Part shown: piece by piece, positions 45,390-53,008 of the stretch
Layout: each line of letters starts with the position of its first letter
How positions within the stretch are numbered: position 1 is the first letter of the stretch
NCBI RefSeq assembly: GCF_003363265.1
Contig: NZ_QRBF01000002.1
Location: 493,741 to 557,740, forward strand
DNA length: 64,000 nucleotides
Direction of reading: 5' to 3'
DNA from: Dyella psychrodurans
Lineage (GTDB): Bacteria > Pseudomonadota > Gammaproteobacteria > Xanthomonadales > Rhodanobacteraceae
Notes under the pieces: generated by a model
The model's input: the letters and a program-made list of their open reading frames with translations, nothing else
Told to the model about the DNA's origin: nothing
Databases searched by the model: none
Translations under genes and position numbers: made by a program

Positions 45390-46054
45390 CGCGGCTCTCC
45401 GACGCGATGCATCAGGCGCTCCAGCGCGCGCTCATAGCTGGGACGTACCGCTTCGCGCGAATCGACATGCATGTCGAGGTCGTGCATGTGTCCGTTGGAC
45501 AAGCTGTAGCACCAGGCATGCACGGCCAGCGGCTGTCCGCGTTCCCATGCATCCATCACGATGGTGGTGGCACAGACGTTGAGCACCTGTTCGATGGCAT
45601 TGAGTTCGCACAGGCGCGTGTTGCGCAGGGCCATGGAGCTGAGCGTGTTCAGCGTATCGGCGTGTTTGTACGCCACATCGCCCACGTGGCGCAGCCAGTT
45701 GTCGACCAGCCCGAGCCGTCGTTCGTCCAGCACTGCCTGTATGCCGCCGCAACCGTAGTGGCCGACCACGATGATGTGTTCCACCTTCAGCACGTCCACC
45801 GCGAATTGGACGGCGCTGAGACAGTTCAGATCCGTGTGCGAGACCACGTTGGCGACATTGCGCTGCACGAAGATCTCGCCGGGCGGCAGATCCACGATCT
45901 GCGTGGCGGGCACGCGCGAGTCGGAGCAGCCGATCCACAAATACTTGGGCGATTGCTGCGTGGCCAGGCGTTCGAAGAATTTCGGATCGGCATCCGTCAC
46001 GCTGGCCGACCAGCGACGGTTGCTATCGATCAGATCTTGCAGGGGGCTGCTCAC
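45386..46054 (-). CDS. Beta-class carbonic anhydrase
   Basis: The start is a GTG at 46054 with GAGGA six bases upstream, 10 bases after the dehydrogenase stop. The 222-residue enzyme has the zinc ligands C43, H99 and C102 (IGCSDSRVPA, VVGHYGCGGI) and the D45-R47 dyad. It interconverts CO2 and bicarbonate. Its place between a semialdehyde dehydrogenase and a deaminase suggests it handles CO2 released by the decarboxylases of the same pathway. Confidence 0.95.
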   Translation of the reverse strand: MSSPLQDLIDSNRRWSASVTDADPKFFERLATQQSPKYLWIGCSDSRVPATQIVDLPPGEIFVQRNVANVVSHTDLNCLSAVQFAVDVLKVEHIIVVGHYGCGGIQAVLDERRLGLVDNWLRHVGDVAYKHADTLNTLSSMALRNTRLCELNAIEQVLNVCATTIVMDAWERGQPLAVHAWCYSLSNGHMHDLDMHVDSREAVRPSYERALERLMHRVGEPR

Positions 46055-46064
46055 GGCGATTTCC

Positions 46065-47516
46065 TCAGTAACGAATGCAGATATTGCGTGGTTCGGTGAA
46101 GAAGCGCAGTGCTTCCGCGCCGCCTTCGCGTCCGACGCCGGATTGCTTGCTGCCCCCGAACGGTGTGCGCAGGTCGCGCAGCAGCCAGCAATTGATCCAC
46201 ACGATGCCGAATTCCAGCCGCGCACCCATGCGGTGGGCGCGCGAGAGATCGCTGGTCCACAGCGATGCGGCAAGGCCATAGCCGGTGCCGTTGGCGATCG
46301 CCAATGCTTCGGCTTCATCGTCAAAGGGGATCAGCGTGACAACGGGACCGAATATTTCCTGTTGATTGGTGGTGGTGTCGTTCGACAAGCCATCAATGAC
46401 GGTGGGTGCGACAAACCAGCCTTCGGCGCAGCGGCCTGGAGGCGTCAATGCGTGTCCGCCGGTAAGGACGCGTCCACCTTCATCGCGCGCCAGTTGAATG
46501 CACCCCATCACTTTCTCGAAGTGTTCGCGTGATACCAGCGCGCCAAGGTCGCTGCCCGCATCCTGCGGATCGCCGACGCGCAATGCGTTGACGCGTTCAA
46601 GGTAGCGTTCGCGGAACGTGTCGTAGATTGAGCGCTGCACCAGCAGGCGCGAGCCGCACAGGCAGATCTCGCCTTGATTGGCGAAACCGGAACGAACAAT
46701 GGTGTCCAGATGTTCGTCGCTCAGATCGGCATCGGCGAAAACGATGGCCGGGTTCTTGCCGCCCAGTTCCAGCGATACTTTCTTGAAATGCGGCGCGGCT
46801 GCAGCGGCGATGCTGGCACCTGTGCGCGTACTGCCCGTAAACGACACGGCTTTGATGGCGGGATGCTCGACGATGGCCTGGCCCGTCGTCGGACCGCGCC
46901 CTTGCACGATATTGAGCACACCGGGCGGAAAGCCTGCTTCGATGCTCAATGCTGCAAGCAATGCCACCGTGCACGGTGTGATTTCGGAGGGCTTTGCCAC
47001 CACGGTGTTGCCGCTCGCGAGCGCGGGAGCGATTTTCCAGGTGAAAAGGTACAGCGGAAGATTCCATGGGCTGATGCAGCCCACCACGCCAAGCGGGCGG
47101 CGCAAGGTGTAATTGATCGCACCGCTTTCCATCGCGTGCGATTCGCTGTCCCACGCCATGACGGCGGCTGCGAAAAAACGCAGGTTGGAAACTGCGCGGG
47201 GAATGTCCAGCCGTTTGGCGAGTGCGACCGGCTTGCCGCTGTCGCGCGATTCGAGTGCCGCGAATTCATCGAGCCTGGCTTCGATCAGATCGGCCAGGCG
47301 ATGGAGCAACCGGGCGCGCTCGTCGGAAGGCGTAGCCATCCATTCCGGCGCCGCTTTTTGCGCGGCCTGCACGGCAGCGTCGACATCGGCGGACGTGGAA
47401 TCGGGACATTGAGCGAACACTGCGCCGGTGGCGGGCTCGTAGACATCGAGCCACCGGTTGTCCCTGGGCGCCTGCAGGCGACCGTCAATCAGATTGGCGA
47501 GGCGTGTGCTTGGCAT
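46065..47516 (-). CDS. 2-Aminomuconate-6-semialdehyde dehydrogenase (ALDH8-like)
   Basis: The 483-residue aldehyde dehydrogenase has SPWNLPLYLFTWKIAPAL, FTGSTRTG for NAD, the general base E250 (SLELGGK) and catalytic C285 (GEICLCGSR). The NLPLYLFTWK block and close similarity in pattern to 2-hydroxymuconic/2-aminomuconic semialdehyde dehydrogenases support the assignment. RidA and SDR genes in the same operon fit tryptophan degradation through 3-hydroxyanthranilate. The ATG at 47516 is preferred to a GTG at 47552. Confidence 0.87.
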   Translation of the reverse strand: MPSTRLANLIDGRLQAPRDNRWLDVYEPATGAVFAQCPDSTSADVDAAVQAAQKAAPEWMATPSDERARLLHRLADLIEARLDEFAALESRDSGKPVALAKRLDIPRAVSNLRFFAAAVMAWDSESHAMESGAINYTLRRPLGVVGCISPWNLPLYLFTWKIAPALASGNTVVAKPSEITPCTVALLAALSIEAGFPPGVLNIVQGRGPTTGQAIVEHPAIKAVSFTGSTRTGASIAAAAAPHFKKVSLELGGKNPAIVFADADLSDEHLDTIVRSGFANQGEICLCGSRLLVQRSIYDTFRERYLERVNALRVGDPQDAGSDLGALVSREHFEKVMGCIQLARDEGGRVLTGGHALTPPGRCAEGWFVAPTVIDGLSNDTTTNQQEIFGPVVTLIPFDDEAEALAIANGTGYGLAASLWTSDLSRAHRMGARLEFGIVWINCWLLRDLRTPFGGSKQSGVGREGGAEALRFFTEPRNICIRY

Positions 47517-47570
47517 CCGTGCAAGCTTAGAACCTGTGGGCTTCAATTGCACCGAACGCGTGCGTATTGC

Positions 47571-48362
47571 CTAGCTGAGGGCTCTTGTTCTGCCACCGTC
47601 GACCGCGATGCTTACGCCATTCACATAGGCTGCGGCTGGCGTGCACAAAAACGCGATGACCGCAGCTACTTCATCTGGGTCGCCAAAGCGACGTGCCGGA
47701 ACCGCAGCGATCATCTCTGCCGCCAGTTCCTCTTCGCTGCGTCCACTCTTTTTCGACTGTGCCGATAGCAAGCCGCTGAGTCGCGCCGTGCGGGTGTAGC
47801 CCGGCAACACATTGTTGACGGTGATGCCGTCGGATGCGAGTTCGCCCGACAGGGTTTTTGCCCACGCGGCGACAGCGGCGCGAACGGTATTGGATACGCC
47901 GAGCCCTGGAATGGGTTCCTTCACCGAGGTGGAGATCACATTGACCAGACGGCCAAAGCTGGCTTCGCGCATGCCGGGTAGTGCGGCTTGCATCAACACC
48001 TGGCCCGCCATCAGATGCTGTCGGAAGGTGCTTTCGAAGGCAGCTGCCTCCGCGCTGTGAGCCGGCCCGCCCGGAGGGCCCCCGGTGTTATTGATGAGGA
48101 TGTGAACCGGATGTTTACCGACGATATCGAGCGCTGCGGCTTGCAGGCCGTTTGTGTCCAGCATATCGACACCGCGCCAGCCATGGCGTTGCGCCGGATG
48201 TTTTCGCGGCAGGCTTTCCGCCAACTCCTTGAGCACGTCGACCGAACGTGCCAGCAAAGTGACATCGGCGCCCAGTTCGGCCAATTCGATGGCCGTCGCG
48301 CGGCCGATGCCTTGCGATGCGCCGCATACCAAGGCATGACGTCCGCTTAGGTTCAACTCCAT
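47571..48362 (-). CDS. SDR family oxidoreductase lacking the usual Tyr-x3-Lys
   Basis: The 263-residue protein has the NAD(P) motif CGASQGIG (13-20) and an NNTGG variant at 91-95. Where classical SDRs have Y-x3-K, it reads SNTVRAAV (157-164), so both Tyr and Lys are replaced (N158, R161 in that stretch). The rest (GITVNNVLPGYT, YVNGVSIAVDGG) is normal. A similar S-N-x-x-R-A signature occurs in a subgroup found near aromatic degradation genes. Its chemistry may differ from standard carbonyl reduction. It belongs to the aminomuconate operon, 54 bases before the dehydrogenase start. Confidence 0.83.
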   Translation of the reverse strand: MELNLSGRHALVCGASQGIGRATAIELAELGADVTLLARSVDVLKELAESLPRKHPAQRHGWRGVDMLDTNGLQAAALDIVGKHPVHILINNTGGPPGGPAHSAEAAAFESTFRQHLMAGQVLMQAALPGMREASFGRLVNVISTSVKEPIPGLGVSNTVRAAVAAWAKTLSGELASDGITVNNVLPGYTRTARLSGLLSAQSKKSGRSEEELAAEMIAAVPARRFGDPDEVAAVIAFLCTPAAAYVNGVSIAVDGGRTRALS

Positions 48363-48385
48363 GGTGGTCTCCTTGGAAGGCGCTC

Positions 48386-48715
48386 TCAGGCGCGGCTATG
48401 CCATTGCAGCGCCAGCGCCGCGATCCAGCATGTCCACGCCACCCATTGGCTGTAACGCCACATCCGCCACAGGCGTGTGATGGCGGCATCGTCGATCGCG
48501 GCGATGGCGGGCGATCTCAATACGTTCTGCATGCGCAACCACAACTGCGGCCCATGCGCCGCCGAGCCGGTGCCGGTATCCACGATCACTTTCCAGTGCT
48601 GCGGATAGTCCTCGCGCAGACGCTTGGCAATGCGGAAAGGCAGGACGGCGTAGGCAATGAAGCATGCCAGGCCGACCAGCAACAAACCGATGTAAAGCAC
48701 CAACAACGGAATCAA
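48386..48715 (-). CDS. UspB-like small membrane protein
   Basis: The start is a TTG at 48715 with GGAG six bases upstream, and it overlaps the stop of the lipoprotein gene (TTGA), so it is coupled. The 109-residue protein has a membrane helix at each end (IPLLVLYIGLLLVGLACFIA and WVAWTCWIAALAL) and a polar middle with REDYPQHWKVIVDTGTGS. Size and layout recall E. coli universal stress protein B, but identity is not strong. The function is unknown. Confidence 0.65.
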   Translation of the reverse strand: MIPLLVLYIGLLLVGLACFIAYAVLPFRIAKRLREDYPQHWKVIVDTGTGSAAHGPQLWLRMQNVLRSPAIAAIDDAAITRLWRMWRYSQWVAWTCWIAALALQWHSRA

Positions 48716-49503
48716 AGGCTGCTCCAGCTTACGTGGGGCAAATCCGTGCGCAGGGAATGCAGCAAGCCATCGCCTTGCGGCGCCTTGCCGCAGACGGCCT
48801 TGTTCACCGCTTCGTCGTATCTCTTGTCCATCATGCCGACCCACACGGTGCCGTCGGGACCATGCGAGATCTTATAGCTGCCGCCGGTGCTGGTAGCTGT
48901 CGGCGTCGTGCTGCTGGAGGTGGAGAAAGTGCTGGCGGATTGTTCCCAGTAAGTATTGCTCGACTGTTGCGTGCCGGAGCTGTAGACCACCACGTAGCGC
49001 GCCCGCTTGTCGGTGACGGCAACACTGCCGAATGCGCCGCTGTCGCTGTTGGTCCAGCCCATGTATTCGCACAGCTTTACGTCCTGCGAGTCGATGGGCT
49101 GGAAGGCGTCATCGAGCAGGACCACCGTCGGCGCGAACAGGTAGCTGGTGCTCATGATCGAGCGTCCGGTAATTTCGGACTTCAGCCCGATCTTGTACGG
49201 CAGCTTGACGTCCGCCGGCAGCGCAAAACTCAGGAAATAACTGCGCACGCCATTGATCGCCGCCACCGGACTGCCGTTGCCCAGCGAGAACTGTTGAGGA
49301 TGCCAGGGCAGGGTGGTTTGGTACGAGAAGTCGGCAAAGCTCGTGCAGCAGGGCGTTGCCTGCTCGAGCTGCTTCTTCGCGTCGGCCAGCGTCCTCGGCG
49401 GCGGGCTCTGCGGCAGGATGTTGGTCGGCAGCGGCAGCTTGACGCTATGGCAGGCGCCAAGCAGAACGGTAACGGCAAGTGTGAGTAGCAGTCTGAGTCG
49501 CAT
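48712..49503 (-). CDS. Lipoprotein, possibly MalM-like
   Basis: The 263-residue protein has a lipobox LLGAC (C18). The mature part has ATPCCTSFADFSYQTL-type cysteine pairing near residue 50, FALPADVKLPYKIGLKSE, and a Ser/Thr-rich stretch (STFSTSSSTTPTATSTGG). The CC-x-S-F motif followed by beta-rich sequence recalls maltose-operon protein MalM (PF07148), but I am not certain. It follows asnS by 12 bases and is probably co-transcribed with it. Confidence 0.7.
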   Translation of the reverse strand: MRLRLLLTLAVTVLLGACHSVKLPLPTNILPQSPPPRTLADAKKQLEQATPCCTSFADFSYQTTLPWHPQQFSLGNGSPVAAINGVRSYFLSFALPADVKLPYKIGLKSEITGRSIMSTSYLFAPTVVLLDDAFQPIDSQDVKLCEYMGWTNSDSGAFGSVAVTDKRARYVVVYSSGTQQSSNTYWEQSASTFSTSSSTTPTATSTGGSYKISHGPDGTVWVGMMDKRYDEAVNKAVCGKAPQGDGLLHSLRTDLPHVSWSSL

Positions 49504-49515
49504 GTGTCGGATCGA

Positions 49516-50916
49516 TCAGAAGTCAGCGCTCCCAGCGGCGCGGGGATAGGGAATGGCGTCGCGGATGTTGGACAGTCCGCAGACATACACAAGCAGGCGT
49601 TCGAAACCGAGGCCGAAGCCTGCGTGGGGTACGGTTCCGTAACGGCGCAGATCACGATACCAGCCGTAAGTGGCGGTATCGAGACCGAACTTGGCCATGC
49701 GGCGATCGAGGTAGTCAAGGCGCTCCTCGCGCTGGCTGCCACCGATGATTTCGCCGATGCCCGGTGCCAACACGTCCATTGCGGCGACGGTTTTCTCGTC
49801 GTCGTTCAAGCGCATGTAGAAGGCTTTGATCTGCTCGGGATAGTTCATGACGACCACCGGGCGGCCGACATGTTTCTCGGCGAGATAGCGCTCGTGCTCG
49901 GTTTGCAGATCGACGCCCCAGGCGACCGGAAAATCGAACTTCTGGCCGGACTTCTTGAGGATATCGATCGCGTCGGTGTAGTCGATGCGTTCGAACGGCT
50001 GGGCGATGAAGCTTTCCAGGCGCGTAATGGCGTCGGGCAGCACGCGTTCGGCGAAGAACGCCATGTCGTCGCCGCGCTCCTCGAGCACGGCTTTGAAGAT
50101 GGCCTTCAGGAACGCTTCGGCGCAGTCGGCATCGGCGGAGAGATCGGCAAAGGCAATCTCCGGTTCCACCATCCAGAACTCGGCCAAATGGCGCGGCGTG
50201 TTGGAGTTTTCGGCACGGAAGGTTGGGCCGAAGGTGTAGACCTTGCTCATCGCCAGCGCATACGCCTCGACGTTGAGCTGGCCGGACACCGTGAGGAATG
50301 CCTCGCGGCCGAAGAAATCCTTGCGGAAGTCGATCTTGCCTTTCTCGTCGCGCGGCAGGTTTGCCAGATCCAGCGTGGAGAGGCGGAACATGTCGCCCGC
50401 GCCTTCCGCATCGGAGGTGGTGATGATGGGCGTGTTGATCCAGAAGAAACCCTGCTCGGTGAGATGGCGATGAATCGCCGTCATCATCGTGTGGCGCACG
50501 CGCGTCACCGCGCCGAACAGATTGGTACGCGGGCGCAGATGCGCGACTTCGCGCAGGAATTCCATCGAGTGCTGCTTGGGCTGGATGGGGTAGGTTTCCG
50601 GATCGTCGACCAGTCCCGTAACGACCACGCGGTCCGCCTGAAGTTCGAAGGTCTGGCCCTTGCCCTGCGAGGGCACCAGCGTGCCGCTCACGATGACGCC
50701 CGCGCCGGCGGTGAGATGTTTCACCTCATTTTCGTAATTGCCCAGCGTCGCCGGCACCACCGCCTGAATCGGATCGAAGCAGGAACCGTCGCTGACATTC
50801 ACGAAGGACAGGCCAGCCTTGGAGTCGCGCCGGGTGCGCACCCAGCCGCGGACCGTTACATTGCTGCCGGCTTCGACTTTGCCGGAAAGGGCCTGTTTGA
50901 CGCTGACCACCGTCAT
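49516..50916 (-). CDS. asnS: Asparaginyl-tRNA synthetase
   Basis: The 466-residue class IIb synthetase starts at the ATG at 50916 with AGGAG nine bases upstream. The N-terminal OB fold ([20 protein letters not shown]) binds the anticodon. Motif 2 is [19 protein letters not shown] and motif 3 is [15 protein letters not shown]. It charges tRNA-Asn directly. It heads a long minus-strand run that continues through the lipoprotein, UspB-like, SDR and aminomuconate genes with small gaps. Confidence 0.97.
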   Translation of the reverse strand: MTVVSVKQALSGKVEAGSNVTVRGWVRTRRDSKAGLSFVNVSDGSCFDPIQAVVPATLGNYENEVKHLTAGAGVIVSGTLVPSQGKGQTFELQADRVVVTGLVDDPETYPIQPKQHSMEFLREVAHLRPRTNLFGAVTRVRHTMMTAIHRHLTEQGFFWINTPIITTSDAEGAGDMFRLSTLDLANLPRDEKGKIDFRKDFFGREAFLTVSGQLNVEAYALAMSKVYTFGPTFRAENSNTPRHLAEFWMVEPEIAFADLSADADCAEAFLKAIFKAVLEERGDDMAFFAERVLPDAITRLESFIAQPFERIDYTDAIDILKKSGQKFDFPVAWGVDLQTEHERYLAEKHVGRPVVVMNYPEQIKAFYMRLNDDEKTVAAMDVLAPGIGEIIGGSQREERLDYLDRRMAKFGLDTATYGWYRDLRRYGTVPHAGFGLGFERLLVYVCGLSNIRDAIPYPRAAGSADF

Positions 50917-51046
50917 GGATTGAAACTCCTGGGAGAGGCGCCCATTTGTTAAGGGCATAGAGGCGAGCGGGCATGATAATGTAGGCCATGCCGCACTGCG
51001 ACACGCTTTATCGTGCAACGAGTGCCGAAACCGATACAACGCTGTT

Positions 51047-51373
51047 ATGACTATTTCGATTACTCCATCCGCCAATCAACGCATGCGCCAGTTCCTGGCC
51101 CAGACACCCAGCGCCGCGGGCGTGCGCTTTGGCGTCAAGCGCACCGGCTGCTCCGGCTTTGCCTATGTGGTGGACCTGGCCGACACCGCCGGCGCGGAAG
51201 ATCAGACCTTTCAGATCGACGGCGTGCCCGTGATCGTGGATACCAAGAGCCTCCCCCTGGTCGACGGGACCGTGATCGATTTCCAGCGGCAAGGGCTTAA
51301 CGCCAGCTTCGTCTTCCACAATCCCAATGCGACGGGCGAGTGTGGCTGCGGGGAAAGCTTCACGGTCGGGTGA
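51047..51373 (+). CDS. A-type iron-sulfur carrier (IscA/SufA/ErpA-like)
   Basis: The 108-residue protein has the three ligand cysteines of A-type carriers: C35 in [10 protein letters not shown], and C99 and C101 in [10 protein letters not shown]. It carries Fe-S clusters to apo-proteins. No isc or suf operon adjoins, so it is a stand-alone carrier. Which of the IscA, SufA and ErpA roles it fills cannot be told. It diverges from asnS. Confidence 0.92.
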   Translation: MTISITPSANQRMRQFLAQTPSAAGVRFGVKRTGCSGFAYVVDLADTAGAEDQTFQIDGVPVIVDTKSLPLVDGTVIDFQRQGLNASFVFHNPNATGECGCGESFTVG

Positions 51374-51410
51374 GCCCGTTCAGGGTTCCATCTCCAGTCA
51401 ATTCAGCGGC

Positions 51411-51440
51411 TTGCACTGACTGACTGATCCCCCTTACAAT
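51411..51440 (+). promoter_or_regulatory. Sigma-70 promoter of the rpsF operon
   Basis: TTGCAC (51411-51416), an 18-base spacer, and TACAAT (51435-51440). Transcription would start near 51447, leaving a leader of about 98 bases before rpsF. Confidence 0.75.
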
Positions 51441-51479
51441 TCCGCTTCTGTCTACGCCGTTTGGGCGGGACAGTCCCTT

Positions 51480-51522
51480 GCCTCACCGCGCTCCGCGGGA
51501 GGCTGCTTGGCCCGTAAGGGCC
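51480..51522 (+). promoter_or_regulatory. Structured rpsF leader, candidate S6:S18 autoregulatory site
   Basis: A ten-pair stem with one bulged A (GCCTC-a-CCGCG, loop CTC, CGCGGGAGGC, 51480-51503) is followed by GGCCC-GTAA-GGGCC (51509-51522). It lies 23 bases before the rpsF ATG. S6:S18 feedback sites occur in rpsF leaders of many bacteria; whether this matches that motif is inferred from position and structure only. Confidence 0.4.
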
Positions 51523-51544
51523 ACATCCATAAGGAGTTTCTCCG

Positions 51545-51973
51545 ATGACCTTGCGTCATTACGAAGTTGTATTCCTGGTCCATCCCGACCAGAGCGAGCA
51601 GGTTCCGGCGATGATCGAGCGCTACAAGACGCTGATCACGGCCGACGGCGGCAAGATCCACCGCCTGGAAGACTGGGGCCGCCGTCAGCTGGCGTACCCG
51701 ATCGTGAACCTGGCCAAGGCGCACTACGTTCTGCTCAACATCGAAGTGAGCCAGAACGCCCTGAACGAGCTGGAGACGGGCTTCCGCTTCAACGACGCCG
51801 TGCTCCGCCACCTCGTGATCAAGCGCGACGAAGCCGATACCGAGCAGTCCTTCATCCTTAAGAGCAAGGAAAAGGACGACGCCAAGTCCTCGCGCCGCCG
51901 TGACGACGACGCCGAAGGCGACGACCGCCGCGTGGGTCGCGCCGATAGCGACGACGCCGATATCGAAGATTGA
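51545..51973 (+). CDS. rpsF: 30S ribosomal protein S6
   Basis: The 142-residue protein has the S6 fold markers [35 protein letters not shown] and [12 protein letters not shown]. The C-terminal third is an Asp/Arg-rich charged tail, longer than the core and comparable to the glutamylated tail of E. coli S6. AAGGAG lies just upstream. It starts the rpsF-rpsR-rplI operon. Confidence 0.97.
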   Translation: MTLRHYEVVFLVHPDQSEQVPAMIERYKTLITADGGKIHRLEDWGRRQLAYPIVNLAKAHYVLLNIEVSQNALNELETGFRFNDAVLRHLVIKRDEADTEQSFILKSKEKDDAKSSRRRDDDAEGDDRRVGRADSDDADIED

Positions 51974-51990
51974 TCCAGGAGCCCAGACCC

Positions 51991-52221
51991 ATGTCCAAGT
52001 TCTTCCGTCGCCGCAAGTTCTGCCGCTTCACGGCCGAAAACGTCAAAGAGATCGACTACAAGGATCTCAACACGCTGCGCCAGTACATCACTGAGAACGG
52101 CAAGATCGTTCCCAGCCGCATCACCGGCACCAAAGCTCGCTACCAGCGTCAGCTGGCCACGGCCATCAAGCGCGCCCGTTTCCTGGCGCTGCTGCCGTAC
52201 ACCGACAACCACGACGTTTAA
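51991..52221 (+). CDS. rpsR: 30S ribosomal protein S18
   Basis: The 76-residue protein starts [13 protein letters not shown] at 51991, with AGGAG upstream. [20 protein letters not shown], then [21 protein letters not shown] are the S18 signatures. It pairs with S6 in the central domain of the 30S subunit. An earlier in-frame codon at 51970 is rejected because it would extend into the ribosome site. Confidence 0.97.
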   Translation: MSKFFRRRKFCRFTAENVKEIDYKDLNTLRQYITENGKIVPSRITGTKARYQRQLATAIKRARFLALLPYTDNHDV

Positions 52222-52229
52222 TCGCGTGG

Positions 52230-52286
52230 GTCTTTCTTCCGCGAGGAAGAAAGACATGTTTCAACCCTCCCGTTTCGGCGGGAGGG
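52230..52286 (+). promoter_or_regulatory. Tandem hairpins between rpsR and rplI
   Basis: GTCTTTCTTCC and GGAAGAAAGAC (52230-52255) form a perfect 11-pair stem with a GCGA loop. CCCTCCCG and CGGGAGGG (52265-52286) form a second stem with a TTTCGG loop. Neither is followed by a T-run. They may be RNase sites, partial terminators or stabilisers that set the rplI level. Confidence 0.6.
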
Positions 52287-52355
52287 GCAACACTTCGGAC
52301 AACCGTCCACGGCTGCGCCGGGCCACTCCGGTGCTAACGAATTGAGGATTTACCC

Positions 52356-52805
52356 ATGGAACTCATTCTTCTTGAGAAGGTGCGCAACCTCGGCAACCTC
52401 GGCGACAAGGTCAAGGTGAAGCCGGGCTACGGCCGCAACTACCTGCTGCCGCAGGGCAAGGCTGTGCGCGTCAACGCTGAAAACCTCGCCGCGTTCGAAA
52501 CCCGTCGCGCCGAGTACGAAGCGAAGGCCAACAAGCTGCTGGTCGACGCCGAATCCCGCAAGGCCAAGCTGACCGACGTGTCGGTGACCATCTCCGCCAA
52601 CGCCAGCCCCGAAGGCAAGCTGTACGGTTCGGTCGGTCCGCGCGAGATCGCCGAAGCGCTGCAGGCTGCCGGTCACGACATCCACAAGGGTGAAGTGATC
52701 CAGGGCGAAGGCCCGATCCGCCACATCGGCGAGTTCGAGGTTGTGATCAGCTTGCACGCCGACGTGCACAACACCGTCAAGGTGATCGTGGTCGGCGAGA
52801 AGTAA
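52356..52805 (+). CDS. rplI: 50S ribosomal protein L9
   Basis: The 149-residue protein begins [20 protein letters not shown] and has [17 protein letters not shown], the L9 signature, then the long helix and the C-terminal RNA-binding domain ([20 protein letters not shown]). L9 spans from the L1 stalk base of the 50S subunit. A terminator follows. Confidence 0.97.
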   Translation: MELILLEKVRNLGNLGDKVKVKPGYGRNYLLPQGKAVRVNAENLAAFETRRAEYEAKANKLLVDAESRKAKLTDVSVTISANASPEGKLYGSVGPREIAEALQAAGHDIHKGEVIQGEGPIRHIGEFEVVISLHADVHNTVKVIVVGEK

Positions 52806-52835
52806 TCGCTACACGCCATCTTTCGATGGATCCAG

Positions 52836-52864
52836 ACGGGCGCCGCACGGCGCCCGTTTGTTTT
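52836..52864 (+). terminator. Terminator of the rpsF-rpsR-rplI operon
   Basis: ACGGGCGCCG and CGGCGCCCGT pair perfectly over a CA loop, followed by TTGTTTT. It lies 30 bases after the rplI stop. Confidence 0.9.
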
Positions 52865-52881
52865 GAAGCGGTGCCCGTTGT

Positions 52882-52911
52882 TTATCCCCAGCATCTCACA
52901 GGTTATCCACA
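52882..52911 (+). promoter_or_regulatory. Two DnaA boxes upstream of dnaB
   Basis: TTATCCACA at 52903-52911 is a perfect consensus DnaA box, and TTATCCCCA at 52882-52890 differs at one base. They are in the same orientation, 12 bases apart, in the intergenic region about 100-130 bases before the dnaB ATG. Confidence 0.65.
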
Positions 52912-53008
52912 GACTTATTGTCTCGTGTGGTGAGACGGCACCGCGTATGCTCATTACTTGTGCCTGCCTACACGGCTTTGAGCACCTTCCTTGCTACAGG
53001 GAGTGTCC

